In this document: piece after piece, positions 21,625 to 35,144 of the stretch | Numbering within the stretch: position 1 is the first letter of the stretch | How the letters are laid out: the number at the start of each line of letters is the position of its first letter | The notes under the pieces: generated by a model | The model's input: the letters and a program-made list of their open reading frames with translations, nothing else | What the model was told of the DNA's origin: nothing | Database searches by the model: none | Source of the DNA: Chrysaora quinquecirrha | Taxonomy: Eukaryota > Cnidaria > Scyphozoa > Semaeostomeae > Pelagiidae | Assembly: GCA_014526335.1 (NCBI GenBank) | Contig: JACTAT010000127.1 | Location: 172,098 to 236,097, forward strand | DNA: 64,000 bases | Reading direction: 5' to 3' | Translations under genes and position numbers: made by a program

Positions 21625-21878
21625 ACAAATTATCACCTTCAAATTTCTCTGTCGGCTTTTCACTTGAAGTACTGTTGAATAGGTTGCTTGCAGAATCATT
21701 TTCATTCCTCTGCCTGACTTCTTTGTTGCCACTGGCATAAAAATCTAGCTCTGCAATGGAAAGAGAAGCTCTGGGTTCCTTTTCAGTTTTTCATTTTGAT
21801 TGAGAGAACAATATCCTGAGATAACAGGGCCATTATTCAAAGTCTCATTGTGGCTAGACTTCTTGTTCTCTAAACAAG
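21625..21878 (-). pseudogene. Decayed acidic exon (exon 3) of the 20-23 kb locus
   Basis: The acceptor TTTGTTGCAG is intact. The first half (CLENKKSSHNETLNNGPVIS) aligns with 5821-6060, and the second half (EPRASLSIAELDFY...RQRNENDS) is one frame away. The length of 254 bp is not phase-preserving and the donor is GTTTGT in place of GTGAGT. Read straight through it meets TAG. Confidence 0.6.
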
Positions 21879-22239
21879 CTGCAACAAAGAAATTAGTAAT
21901 TCTTGCATTACTTCATAAGAACAAGAAACAACAATTTAGTTTTCATTGTAAAGCAGGTTGTACTTTGCATTTGACAGAGGAAAGCATCAATTCCTCATAA
22001 ACACATCAACGAATGTCTTGTAAACAAAATTAGATGAATGCCCCAATGTTAATTTCAATTTAGGGACTTTTAGATGTGGTGTTTATAATATGCAAAAACA
22101 TATTTTACTTGATATCACGTAACATATTTTATTTTACTATTTCTTGCCTAGCTTGAAGGTTGTATTTCTCCCATTTCAGATATAGTAAAGTAGCCTGAAA
22201 AAAGAAGTTTCATTTAACTTCAACAACAATCAAACATAC

Positions 22240-22299
22240 TGTGAAACTCATCATCATGATTAGAGCTTTCTATTTTCACAAATGGCTTCACAGGGAGAC
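22240..22299 (-). CDS. Exon 2 of the 20-23 kb locus
   Basis: 60 bp, acceptor CTTTTATCCAG, donor A|GTATGT, phase 1 at both ends. It encodes LPVKPFVKIESSNHDDEFH, two residues shorter than the other copies, and keeps the VKIES motif. Confidence 0.65.
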
Positions 22300-22599
22300 C
22301 TGGATAAAAGAAATATATTTCTTAGACAAATTGATTATATAATATACACTCATGATTGATTCTGCCTTGCACTTTAAATTTATGTGAATTTATACCTCTT
22401 AACACTTGATTAAAGTCCACAGGGTTAAAAAATCACTGAGATGAGAAGGTGTGTGTACAAATCACAAAAGCAAATATTTCTTTCTGGGAAAGACAAGTGA
22501 AATAAAGCATGTCTGCGCTATTTATTCAAAACTTCAACTGAGCAAAGGATAGCTGCAGATTTAGATGTTAATTGACATTATTGAGAAGAACCTTGTGGG

Positions 22600-22740
22600 G
22601 AAGCACAAGGGCCCTATCGTGCACCTTCAATGGGAAACCCAAAAGGAAAGGCCCTATCGTGCACTTTAAATGGAGAAGCCCGGAATCACAAGTGCCCTAT
22701 TTTGTTCACCTTCAATGGAGAAGCCCAAAATTACAGGAGT
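22600..22740 (+). repeat. Minisatellite of about 46-50 bp, three copies
   Basis: Three imperfect copies of a unit with GGCCCTATCGTGCAC(C/T)TT(C/T)AA(A/T)TGG(A/G)(A/G)AA. No coding sense seen. Confidence 0.6.
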
Positions 22741-23368
22741 GCAATTCATTGCTCCTCTACTCTTTTGTTCCTGGTAATGGCCTGATTGTGGATTATGTGG
22801 GGATGACATTTTTGGATGGTGTGACATTTCCCTGACTTTACTGGGTGTCTCTTAACAATCTTGGAATAATGTCATCACACTGATAGATTCACCAATTAAT
22901 TTTTTTCTATCATTTATTTATTTGTTGGGTGAGTTGACTAAACCAATGAGGCGAGTTTGATCAACACGTGGGGTAACATGACTTGAAAGAGGTCCAACTG
23001 GACCATGCTAAGGCAGGGTGAGTGACTAAGTGGGGCGAGTTTACCTGTTACCATTATGGAAACAATGTTGAACTGACCTTTTATTATGATGCTATGCTTG
23101 CCAAATCAAACTAAACTGGAATTTTTTTAATTCTTAAATTCTTATTTTAAAGCTTGGATTCTTAATATTTTTGAAATGCCTTTCGTTAGACTTGATTTTC
23201 ACATTGAATTTTATTGTATGCCTGTACTGTAACCAGGCTTCTCTTTGTTGATCTTATATCGTACTTAAATTTAATAATTTTTTGTTTTGGCAGCATTTTA
23301 CATTCAATGGATACTAAGTACTATAAAAGTAAAAAAAGTCAGGTCAAAAGACCACAACTTAAACTTAC

Positions 23369-23462
23369 CACAACTTTTGATAAACTCATAATTTAATAAA
23401 ACATTTCTTCGTCTTTCGATTTCATAGTCAGTCAGTGTGTTTTCGATTCTCTGAACTTCCAT
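23369..23462 (-). CDS. First coding exon, diverged copy a
   Basis: ATG at 23462-23460, 31 codons plus one base, donor G|GTAAG. It encodes MEVQRIENTLTDYEIERRRN then VLLNYEFIKSC, keeping the YE-ERRRN-NYEF-KSC core. It lies 76 bp from a second first exon at 23539-23638. The two may be alternative starts, or the pair may reflect a local duplication. Confidence 0.65.
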
Positions 23463-23538
23463 ACTCAGTGTTGATCTTTGCATGGGCCTAATGCAAGGGA
23501 ATACGCAGGCTACTAAAAACAGCCAAACTAAAGCTTAC

Positions 23539-23638
23539 AACAACTTTTCATAAACTCATAATTTATATTTTTTAATAACATATTCCTTCGTCTTTCGTAT
23601 TCATAGTCAGCATAAAACCTGGAAGCAGCTTCCGTCAT
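23539..23638 (-). CDS. First coding exon, diverged copy b
   Basis: ATG at 23638-23636, 33 codons plus one base before T|GTAAGC. It encodes MTEAASRFYADYEYERRRNM then LLKNINYEFMKSC. Compared with other copies it has three extra residues (KNI/NI) before NYEFMKSC. The starting MTEA matches the copies at 8, 14 and 44 kb. A diverged version of the upstream promoter block follows at 23753. Confidence 0.65.
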
Positions 23639-23752
23639 GTTATATTCATCTTTTCGGATTGGTTGAACTGAGGAAGTTTAAGCTCGGCTTAAGCAAGGGA
23701 GGAGACAAGGACAGGAAGGAGAGTACGGATCTTAAAAAGCTGCTTTGTATAC

Positions 23753-23900
23753 CTGCAGGGATTATTCTTACTTGCTTCTGCTTCTGCTTTTTGCTCCATG
23801 TTGTCTTTTGACCTGGTGACTACGACGAATCTTCCGCCGACCTCCCAGGCAGCAATGAAAGAAGAACAGACAACGTGGGCGACTACTGTGCTGGGACTGT
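23753..23900 (-). promoter_or_regulatory. Diverged 5-prime exon and promoter block
   Basis: The donor GCAG|GTATAC at 23752 and flanking text (AAAAAGCTGCTTTG.ATAC, TTTTTGCTCC, GTGAC...) match 8281-8480 loosely. It is the presumed transcription start region for the two first exons just below. Confidence 0.35.
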
Positions 23901-23919
23901 CACAGGGCACCAATATGCC

Positions 23920-24020
23920 TCTTGCTCACTCACTCACTCGCTCACTCACTCACTCGCTTGCTCACTCACTCGCTCGCTCACTCACTCACTCACTCACTCA
24001 CTCACTCACTCACTAACTTA
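23920..24020 (+). repeat. (CACT)n microsatellite
   Basis: About 100 bp of CACT/CGCT tetranucleotides. It lies just upstream of the putative promoter block of the 20-23 kb locus. Length polymorphism is likely. Confidence 0.95.
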
Positions 24021-25604
24021 CTAACTAACCAACGCATGGGAAAGAAATCTCTAATTCGAAATCGAAAGAATAGAAGACTTTTTGCAAAATAAAGAATCAG
24101 CGACCATTGTTTAGAAATAGAAAGGGGAGACACGCGAAGCCCCCCATTGAAAGAGATCAAAGATTTTGCAAATACTGCAGTGGTGAAGTGGAGAATGAAA
24201 TACACTTTTACAATCTCTTCACAACTTATTTTATTTCTATCACTAAATAGCCCGAAACTGTTTAACCCTGTTTAACCTAAAGTGTCTTTGCTGCAATATA
24301 GGTAAAGGAATAGAGACTGAAAGATGAAAAGCGGGTAAATTAGCAAAACAACAAACATCAAGACGAATAGTGGAAGTGTCCCTGCTCGAAAATCCGGACT
24401 GACAGCCAACAGTGATGTTCTATTGTCCTTAAAAGGGGAATGCCTTCTGACCTGAACGATTCTCTTGATGTCAGTACTTAATGGTCCTAAAGCTCTTAGG
24501 GGTCTTATCTCACGTCCTTGGGTCTTGTTTTTACGGCATGCCAGCTTCAACATATAGGTCACCTGCAATGCCACAAAATTGATCAAAACAAAATACAGGT
24601 CAACTGCAGTGCCACATTTATGTATAAATCCAGGAGCATGTCATCACGAAATGGGTCATGAAATTAATAAGCGTCGAAGGGACATTAAAAAACCCCAAAG
24701 GTAAAATATATGCGAAAGAGATCATGATATTACACATCGCTGTTACTGTTAGAAAACCCCTTTCATTGATGGGCTAACAAATTGAATTTACGTTTTTGAA
24801 GGACTGTATAAAAAACAATGTACAAATTAAAACTACAATTCTAAAGTATATGCAACGACAATCAATAGTTAATCCTTCAGTTTTCGTGCAAGGACAACGA
24901 CTTACACGAGATTGAATGTCAAAGATATTTTAGCTTCTTGCTGCCTTCCCCTGGCTACAAGGCCTGTTGTCTGAGGGTGCTAGCCTAAGTTCCTACATTG
25001 ATAATGATTGGGGTTGGCAGCAAAACCTAAACTACCCAGCATCAAAATACGCTAACAACCTACAGGAAATTCCTAATACAAGGGGTAATGGGTTTGACCT
25101 GGCCCCACTTACGAAAACAGGTAGAAAAAGTATTTTATTCTAAATACAAATCAACTACAAACATTCAGACTACAAAAGATTAAGGTAAGAATTCTACAAG
25201 TGATAAGACATAACATAACAGATTAGCAACTGTAATTAACTTCATTATGAGATATACTGATAACTTAAAAGTCTTGGCTTCAAACTTAAAACAACAGCAT
25301 TAAGCAATTAAACTAAAAGCTAAAGCGAAGTCTTAATTCATGTCGATTAAATAAACTCAAATTCTTCCGGTCAGCTCTACAGTAGTAACCAATGCCCGAC
25401 CTGGAATCGATCTGAAGACGTTCTGAAGACTGTGAAGAGCATTCTGAACTACCATTCTTTAGATTTTGGAACATTTATCAAACCAAGTTACGATATGAGG
25501 CTCCAAAAGCTTAAAACCCAGTTGCCAAGCAAAGTGATGCATGCAACCAACAATTCGTTATCTTCTCATAACATTGACAATTGGCTGATGGGATGGTTAA
25601 ATGG
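24021..25604. other. Intergenic, no gene seen
   Basis: No finger, acidic or first exon was found on either strand. The few open frames are short and unsupported. Confidence 0.45.
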
Positions 25605-26892
25605 CTAAACGCGGTTTTTGAGAGATACCATATGTAAATGGTTTCTCTCCAGAGTGAACTTTTTATGCGTATGAAGATTAGAGGACTGAGTAAATTGTTT
25701 CCCGCAGACGTCCAGACGTTGCAGTGATGTGGCTTCTCGTTGGTATGAATTCGCGTATGCTCTTGCAGATGACTTAATTTGGTAGACTCTTTTCCACAAA
25801 TTTCACATTGAAACGGTCTTTGCTTTGTATGAATTCGTTTGTGTTTTTAAGGTGCTGAACTGATTAAATTGTTTCCCACAAATATAGTATAACATGAATA
25901 TGGAGTGTCTCTAGTGTGAATTCGTTTATGCGCATGAAGATAAGAGGACCGAGCAAATTGTTTGCCGCAAACGTTGCAGTGATATGGCTTCTCGCCAGTA
26001 TGAATTCGCGTATGCTCTTGCATATGACATAAATGGGCAAAATCTTTTCCACAAATTTCACATCTGAACGGCCTTTTCTTGGTATGAACTTTTTGATGTG
26101 TTTTTAAGTTGCTTAACTGATTAAATTGCTTCCCACAGATATTACATGCATATGGTGTCTCTCCCGTGTGAATTCGTTTATGCATCTGAAGATTTGTTGA
26201 CTGAGTAAATTGTTTCCCGCAAACGTTACAGTGATGTGGCTTCTCACCAGTGTGAATTCGTGAATGCTGGTGCAGGCTACTTGATTGGGTAAAATCCTTT
26301 CCACAAATTTCACATTTAAATGGCCTCTGTTTTTTATGTATTTGTTGATGTGATTTTAAGTTATCTGCATGTCCAAATTCTTCTCCACAAATTTCACATG
26401 CATATGGAGGCTCTCCAGAATGAATTCATTTATGCGTTTGAAGATAAGATGACTGAGTAAATTGTTTCCCGCAGACGTTGCAGTGATGTGGCTTCCCGCA
26501 AGTATGAATTCGAGTATACTCTTGCAGATGACTTAATTTTGTAAACTCTTTTCCACAAATTTCACATCTGAACGGTCTCTGCTTTGCATGAATTCGTTGA
26601 TGTGTTTTTAAGTTACCCGAATATCTAAATTTTTTCCCACAGACATCACATTTATATGGTGTCTCTCCAGTATGAGTTCGATTGTGTACTTTAAGATTAC
26701 ACGACAAAGTAAATTGTTTGCCACAAACATTGCATTGATATCGCTTTTTCCCCGTATGAACAAGTTTATGTCTTTTCAGGCCACTTTGTTGACTAAACTC
26801 TTTTCTGCAAACATCACATATAAATGGACCCGGTATTTTACGATTATTGTTCTCTCTTTCTAGGTTACTTGGCTGATCGAGCTGTTTCCCAT
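25605..26892 (-). pseudogene. C2H2 ZNF terminal exon with a nonsense change and later frameshift
   Basis: The exon starts after acceptor TTTTCTTCTAG at 26893, phase 1. Before the first break it encodes five fingers ([68 protein letters not shown] with His lost, [17 protein letters not shown]). TGA at 26426-26428 interrupts the linker where relatives have CGA, after which the same frame continues with about six more good fingers to about 25870. There an insertion within CxxC shifts the frame, and fingers below 25860 are scrambled. It could still make a short five-finger protein. No own first exon is nearby. Confidence 0.75.
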
Positions 26893-27561
26893 CTAGAAGA
26901 AAAGAGACACGTTTACAAATGCCAACATGTCTTATTAATAAATAAATTAGCTTGAGCACAAAAATATTATATGGTTATATAGGATTCTAGTAAAGACTGC
27001 CTTGCCCTGTCTACAGTTTTGAAAAACGGAGACTAACGAACAAGGAAACAGAGACCTGACCTGACCTGAAAATGTAATGGCTGAAAAAAATTATGATTCG
27101 GGACATACAAAAACTCGTCTTTTCGACTGTTAAGCAGCAGCATATTCTTATATAATGGTGAAATTTGGGTAATGACAAAAACTCTCGAAGAAATAGTAGA
27201 TAGTTTAGTCAACTTGGTTGAACGTAATCGAGAAAGATTTAATAGATAGTGATTTAAACATAGACACATTAACTGAACGTACAAGGAGCGTCGTCATAAA
27301 AATACAAAGAATAAAACTACAAACAGATAAATTAAAATACAATAACTAGCCAATTAAAATTTACAGCTACCGTATGTAACATAAACTAAGCGAAAAGTAA
27401 ATGACTAAGTAAATGATTCGTGTCCATTATTCACGTGTCCACTAAATTTTACATATATATAGCTTCTCTTCTGCATAAATTTATATATATATATTTGAAA
27501 ATATTTATTTGGTAACCCTTTTCAAACATTTTAAAGTAGACTATTTTTATGAATTTGTTAC
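26893..27561. other. Spacer, nothing recognised
   Basis: AT-rich DNA between two ZNF exons, without splice-bounded coding sequence. Confidence 0.4.
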
Positions 27562-28442
27562 TTATTTATAGGATAGATGACTGATGATGTCTTTATTTTT
27601 ATGTCTTTTGAGGTTACCTGCTTGATTAAATCGTTTCCCACAAATATCACATGCATACGGTGTCTCTCCTGTATGAATTCTTTGATGCCTTACAAGATTA
27701 CATGCTTGAATAAATCGTTTCTCACAAACGCTGCATTGGTATGGCTTTTCTCCTGTATGGACACGCATATGTTGTTTGAGATGATATAATTGGGCAAAAT
27801 CTTTGCCACAAACTTCACATTTAAACGGTCTCTGCTTTGTATGAATTTGTTGATGTGTTTTTAGGTTGCCTAACTGATTAAATTGTTTCCCACAGATGTC
27901 ACATGCATATGGTGTTTCTCTAGTATGAATTCGTATATGTACTGAAAGATTACCCAAATGAGTGAATTGTTTCTGACAAACATTGCAGTGATATGGCTTA
28001 AAACCTGCATGAATTCGTTGATGAATTTTCAGATTAAATTGTTGGCTAAACTCTTTTTCACAGATTTCACATTTAAATGGCCTCTGTTTTTCATGAATTT
28101 GTTGATGCCTTTTTAGATGACAAGCTTGAGAAAACCAATTCCCACAAACACTGCATTGATATGGCTTCTCTCCAGTGTGAATTTGCATATGCCTTTTCAA
28201 ATGATACGATTGGGTAAACCCTTTTCCACAAATTTCACAACGAAATGGCCTCTCTTTATTACGAATTTGCTGATGCTTTGAGTTACTTGACTGATTAGAT
28301 TGTGTCCCACAGATATCACATGCATTTGATGTCTCTCCAGTATGTACTTGTTCGTATATGTGAAGACTGGAAGACTGGGTGGATTGTTTCTCACAAACGT
28401 TGCATTCATTTGGCTCACGCCTTTCGTACTGCTTTCCAATAT
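27562..28442 (-). CDS. C2H2 ZNF terminal exon, intact
   Basis: One open frame from the phase-1 acceptor (CTCTTCCTAG, at 28443) to the stop at 27562, 292 residues. The first two fingers are degenerate (CNVCEKQS...LHIYEQVH and CDICGTQS...KHQQIRN). Seven canonical fingers follow (first CEICGKGFTQSYHLKRH, last [17 protein letters not shown]), and the eighth, CDICGKRFNQAGNLKRHKNKD, lacks its final His. Linkers are mostly TGEKPY, TGETPY or KQRPFK. With exon 1 (43930), exon 2 (42306) and the acidic exon at 29168 the total is 1227 bp, a whole number of codons (408 aa). Expected role: nuclear DNA binding. The combination of exons is inference from phases. Confidence 0.8.
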
Positions 28443-28599
28443 CTAGGAAGAGATATGTTTACCAATTCAAAGGTTTTTCTGTTATTCAGTTATCACACAA
28501 AAATAATTCAGTTAATCAAACAACTCAAAAATCAAATTTTTTAACAACAGTTATAGTGAAGCCTCAGTAACTCGTTTATGGCTGCGCATTTGTAGCAAT

Positions 28600-28810
28600 A
28601 TTTAATCCTAATAATTTAGATTTGATTTGAACCATATATTTGTGAATTTAAACATTTATTTTTTTGAATTTAAACTTTTTTACAATTTTGATTTGAATTT
28701 GAACTTTTGATTTGCATTTAATCTTTTGATTTGCATTTAAACTTTTTTATTTGAATTCGAACTTTCAATTTAAATTTAAAGTTTTTCATTTATATTTATC
28801 AATGCACAAA
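28600..28810. repeat. Low-complexity TTTGAATTT-type tract
   Basis: Degenerate repeats of (T/A)TTTGA(T/A)TT(T/G)AA around 28620-28800. No gene. Confidence 0.6.
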
Positions 28811-29167
28811 AATGCGTGTCTTACCAACTCTCTGAACTCTTCACAATAGTCTTTCTTCCATATTACTATAGTTAATGATATTTCTAGTCAAAATGTGTCG
28901 TTTCTTTTCATGCTCCTTTTCATGATAACACCATAATTACAGTGACAAATCCTGGTAATTATTGTGAGTAAATGCAGCTGATTTTGGCTGGATTCTCTCC
29001 TGATTTCAGCTGGTTAAAGGTTGATTTAACAGGTTTAAACTATTATAAGTTACGATTAAATCGCCAAATACCTATACACCCAAGTTAAAAAAGGCACTAA
29101 ATAGTTTTGTCATTTTGAAATTTTACATACTTGAATCAAGTAGGATGAATTATGATTTTGTACTCAC

Positions 29168-29350
29168 ATGAATTATCATCTTCATCAAGATTCTCTATTG
29201 AATTTTCAGTTGAAGATCGGTTGAATTCATCGTCTAGAGAATCATTTTCATTCCTATGCCCGACTTCAGAGTTATCTTTGTTGCAAACATCTGGCACAGC
29301 ATGGGAAAGAGAAGCTCCAGATTCCTTCTGAAGTTCTTCATTGGCAAGAA
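29168..29350 (-). CDS. Acidic exon for the 27.5 kb ZNF, shortened by a shifted acceptor
   Basis: 183 bp, phase 1 at both ends, acceptor TCATTTTTAG and donor GTGAGT. It encodes LANEELQKESGASLSHA...RNENDSLDDEFN...NLDEDDNS. Relative to 5821-6060, the ancestral acceptor (CAG|CTTG) is mutated to CAA near 29419, and splicing seems to have moved about 70 bp inward to a new AG. The same acceptor change is seen at 32817, 35216 and 38587. Confidence 0.65.
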
Positions 29351-29550
29351 CTAAAAATGAAACAAGATTGCCATCAATCAATCCATTGCGGTGGTTAGCT
29401 TTACAGCCCTCTCGCAAGTTGTTACAAGAGTAGAAATTCTAGGAAAACATTTCATCATTTAACAGATTACTGTCTTGTAAACCATATTAGATGAGGGGTG
29501 CAATGTTCGTTTAATTTCATGACTTTTATTTTTGACGTTTCTTTGATACA

Positions 29551-29960
29551 TCAAAAGACATATTGTACATTAACCAAACTGGCCATTCTGCGTCTCTTGA
29601 CGATTTCTCTGTTCTTAAGAAAGCTGGAAACTCTTTTGACCTCCTTATCCATGAAAGTCTTCTCATCCTGCACGATCGCCCGTCTCTTAATTCCCAACAG
29701 TCCTCTATCCCTTTAGAATTGTTTTCACACCCATGCCTTTCTCTTGTTTCTTTCGTGCTGTTAGGCTCTATTGACCTTTGTCGTTTACCATTCCTCTTGC
29801 TTTACTTTGTTATTTCTAAATTTTCGCGTAAATTATTCCCATATCATTATCTATTGTTGTAATTAGTATAAATTCGCAAATTGTAATTTCTTTTTTTTAC
29901 TAGCTGATGATGGACCTGTGATAGGTTCGAAACGTACTTACAAAATGGACAAGTCGATAA
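29551..29960 (+). mobile_element. Penelope-like element 3-prime remnant (end of GIY-YIG endonuclease)
   Basis: The plus frame around 29563-29730 reads HSASLDDFSVLKK, SFDLLIHESLLILHDRPSLN, SQQSSIPLELF. From memory this is the C-terminal text of the GIY-YIG domain of Penelope-like retroelements; the Glu in IHESLL and the Asn in PSLN are the conserved positions. The rest of the frame is 3-prime tail, including GGTTCGAAACG near 29926. The RT part is absent, so this is a 5-prime truncated, dead insertion. Confidence 0.65.
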
Positions 29961-30158
29961 TTTATTTATTTATTCATGTTTATGTCAAATTAACTGGTTA
30001 TGTCGAACTAACCGTTTATATCTTCTTGGAATTAAAAATCAAATGGAAAAGTCAATATTTATCGTCTGTTTCTTCATACTTAAACTAATTGTACAATTTT
30101 TACGTTCTTGAATATCTATTGAAAGTGCAATTAACATAACTTTATTGATTGCCTTTAA

Positions 30159-30641
30159 AAAACCTGGTTTCCGTATAGCCATGAGTGGCTTTGCATGTGC
30201 TGAGACACGGGTGTACAAGCGCTGAGAAAGTGTGGCGACGTTTCGTTTCCATACAGCAATACGTGGCGGGGCTAGTGCTAAGACATGGCTTTACCAGTAC
30301 TGAGACAGTGATTGCTATAAAATGGTTTCGTAGCATTTGATTGTATTTGTTTTTTTTTTATTTCATGTTTGTTACAGTAATGTGCTCAATGAGAAAGAAG
30401 GTGGGTGCCACAGACACGTCACCGATGGCTGCGCCATGTTTCCAGTAAAATTTTCTAACGGCAGAGGTGTCAAAAGGGTAGGGAAAGTTGAACCAAATTC
30501 AACTTGAATCAAAATCAACTTTTTTGTCGGCACTACCGCGGAAGAGCAACTATCCAGCCACAGTAGAGCCACCGTTTTTCCATTAAAACTAAAAACTTGT
30601 TTGCACTGGCACAGCCACTTATGGCTATATGGGAACCAGGC
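30159..30641. mobile_element. MITE with CCTGGTTYCC terminal repeats
   Basis: The left end CCTGGTTTCCGTATAGCCAT and the right end (reverse) CCTGGTTCCCATATAGCCAT are inverted copies of about 30 bp. TTAA follows the right end and TTTAAA precedes the left, consistent with a TTAA target. The related spacers at about 33385 and 35826 have an uninterrupted GCCTTCATAATAGAGGG, an empty site. No transposase. Confidence 0.7.
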
Positions 30642-30915
30642 TTAACAGAGGGTATTTCAAGGGTAGCAAAGTTTACTTCAAAAATCAAAATAGAAAAAAC
30701 TAAATTTATATTCATCAACTATATTTCAAAACCAAACATTGTTAGCCCACGAAAACTTAAACAGCCATCAAAAGATCGATCAACAGTGACTTAGGAAATT
30801 GTTTGCAACCAATTTCTAACAGATATGGCTCCATTGCTGTAAGTTGCAGGCGTTTCACTATATGTAGTTGATTAAATGTTTTCTACAGATTTCAGATTCA
30901 AATCATCTCTATTCT

Positions 30916-31221
30916 TTAATGAATCTGTTTATGTCTTTCCAAGTTACTTGAATTATTAAACGGTTCCCCACAGATATCACAAATATAGGATGTCTCTCTT
31001 GTATGAATTCGTTTATTATGCCTTTGAAGATTAAAAGACTGAGCAAACCGTTTTTCACAGACGCTACACTGATATGGTGTCTCTCCTGTATGAATTTTCG
31101 ATGCCTTGCAAGATGATCTGCCCGAGAAAATCGTTTCTCGCAAACATTGCATTGATATGGCCTTTCTCGTGTATGAATTCGTTTATGCTTTTGAAGACCA
31201 GATGAATGAGTAAACTGTTTT
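30916..31221 (-). pseudogene. Worn 3-prime fingers of the 31-32.7 kb exon
   Basis: Below the last open frame, fingers can still be read in other frames, including [17 protein letters not shown] and the family-final [17 protein letters not shown] near 30950. A 2 bp loss near 31231 and other shifts separate them from the upper part. Confidence 0.6.
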
Positions 31222-32744
31222 TCACAATACTACATTGATATGGTGTCTTTCATGTGTGGTACCTTTGATGTCTTTGAAGAGTAGATGAATGAGCGAACCG
31301 TTTTTCGCAAATGGTACATTGATATGGTGTCTCTCCTGTGTGGATTTTTTGATGTCTTTGAAGACTAGATGAACGAGCAAACCGCTTCTCACAAATACTA
31401 CATTACTATGGTGTCTCTCCTGTATGAATTCTTTGATGCCTTGCAAGATGATCTGCCCGAGAAAATCGTTTCTCGCAAACATTGCATTGATATGGCCTTT
31501 CTCCTGTATGAATTCGTTTATGCTTTTGAAGAGCAGATGAATGAGTAAACCGTTTTTCACAGATGCTACATTGATATGGCTTCTCTCCAGTGTGGATCCT
31601 TTGATGTCTTTGAAGACTAGATGAACGAGCAAACCGCTTCCCACAAATACTACATTGATATGATGTCTCTCCAATATGAGTTTGTTTATGTACTTGAAGA
31701 CTATATGCCCAAGAAAATTTTTTCCCACAAATATCACATGCATATGGTGTCTCTCCACTATGAATTCGTTGATGCTTTTGAAGAGCAGATGAATGAGTAA
31801 ACCCTTTTTCACAAATGATACATTGATATGGTTTCTCTCCTGTGTGGATTCTTTGATGCGTTTGAAGAGTAGATGAATGAGCAAACCGTTTTTCACAGAT
31901 GTTGCATTGATATGGCGTTTCTCCTGTATGAATTCTTTGATGCGTTGCAAGGCTACCTGCGTGAAAAATCGTTTCTCACAAACATTGCATTGATATGGCC
32001 TTTCTCGTGTATGAATTCGTTTATGAGTTTGAAGCGTAGACAATTGAGAAAACCTTTGTTCACAAATGCTACATTGATATGGTGTCTCTCCTGTGTGGAT
32101 TCTTTGATGTCTTTGAAGTGTAGATGAACGAGCAAACCGCTTCTCACAAATACTACATTGATATGGTTTCTCTCCTGTGTGGATTCTTTTATGCTTTGCA
32201 AGATAATCTGCCCGAGAAAATCGTTTCTCACAAACATTGCATTGATATGGCCTTTCTCGTGTATGAATTCGTTTATGCTTTTGAAGACTAGATGAATCAG
32301 TAAACCGCTTCTCACAAGTACTACATTGATATGGTGTCTCTCCTGTGTGGATTTTTTGATGCGTTTTAAGATGAGATGAATAAGTAAACTGTTTCCCACA
32401 AATATTGCATTGATATGGCCTCTCTCCTGTATGAATTCTTGTATGCCTTTTCAGATAGCTTAGGTGAATAAACTCTTTTCCACAAAATTCACATTTAAAG
32501 GGTCCTTGCTTATTATGAATTCGTTGATGTCTTTTACAGCTTCTTGACCTCTTAAATTGCTTCCCACTGATATCACATGTATCTGGTGTGTCTCCAGTAT
32601 CAATTGGTTCATGTACTGACAGATTGTCCGCAGGATCATTCTCATTACTATACCTCACTTCAGTGTTATGTTTCTCCCAAACATCTAGCTCAGCATGGGA
32701 AAGAGAAGCACCAGGTTCTTTCTCAGCTTCTCCATTGGCAAGAA
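31222..32744 (-). CDS. C2H2 ZNF terminal exon 1 of the triplet, frameshifted
   Basis: The exon starts after TCATTTTTAG (acceptor at 32745), phase 1. It fuses an acidic segment ([20 protein letters not shown]...NENDPADN) directly to fingers, with no intron between. The first finger is degenerate ([17 protein letters not shown]), then six good fingers follow ([17 protein letters not shown] to [17 protein letters not shown]). A one-base loss near 31963 (GTGAAAAATCG against GTGAGAAAATTG in the next copy) throws translation into the second frame, which happens to stay open to 31222. In the original frame more fingers follow, down to a TAG-TAA pair at 31403-31408. Confidence 0.65.
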
Positions 32745-33610
32745 CTAAAAATGAAATAAGAGGGCCATCATTCAATCATTCGCAGTAGTTGCTTGAACGC
32801 CTTGCCCTCTCACAAGTTGTAACATGAGTAGAAATTCTAGAAAGAAATTTACTCTTAAAGATGAAAAACATCATTTCTGGAAAGCTTTTGTACTAAAGCA
32901 AGCATGACACTACATGGAGGGCACCATATCTTCTCATATACACATTATGAGCATAAAAGATTACTGTCTTGTAACCATAATTTGGCGTACATCCATTACT
33001 TAAGCATGCGTATTTTAGGAAAGGCATTAGTCAAGCATTATTTGCATTCTTCATAAGATGTAATAGAAAATTACTCAGTTCATTAAAAAAAATTTCAACA
33101 GTTCAAAAGTAATCAGTGTCAACCGAAGGAAATTTGAAATCTTCGAGGCAGCTAGTGTTTGGAGCGCAATTTTGATGTACAAGGAATTATATTATATACA
33201 AATTTATTACAGATTGAGTAGCAATTCTAGGAAAACATTTAACGTTAAAAGATGAAACACATGATTTTTTTAACGTTTTTGCACAAAAGCACATTACACG
33301 GAGAGCGCCATATATTCTCATATACACATAATGAGTATATAAGATTACAGCCCTGAAGGTGCAATTAGTATAACTTTATTAATTGCCTTCATAATAGAGG
33401 GAATTTCAAGGGAAGTGAAGTTTACTTCAAGATAGAATAAAATATATATTCATCAACAATAGTTCAAAACCAAACAATGTTAGCCTACCAAAGACATATT
33501 GACAGATGAATCATCAGAATAGATCACTGAGAAAATTGCAACTAATATTTATTGGTTATGGCTTCACTGCTGCAATAATTTTCGCAGGCGTTTTCACTAT
33601 AGACAGTTGA
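32745..33610. other. Spacer between ZNF terminal exons
   Basis: No first exon or promoter block is found here. The DNA is shared with 35145-36070 (very similar) and in part with 38515-39120. Confidence 0.55.

Positions 33611-35144
<1,534 letters not shown>

Noticed and set aside
22572..22835. 87-residue plus-strand ORF
   Set aside because: It is mostly minisatellite translation and has no family similarity.
23798..24016. Ser/Thr/His-rich ORF
   Set aside because: It is produced by translating the (CACT)n microsatellite.
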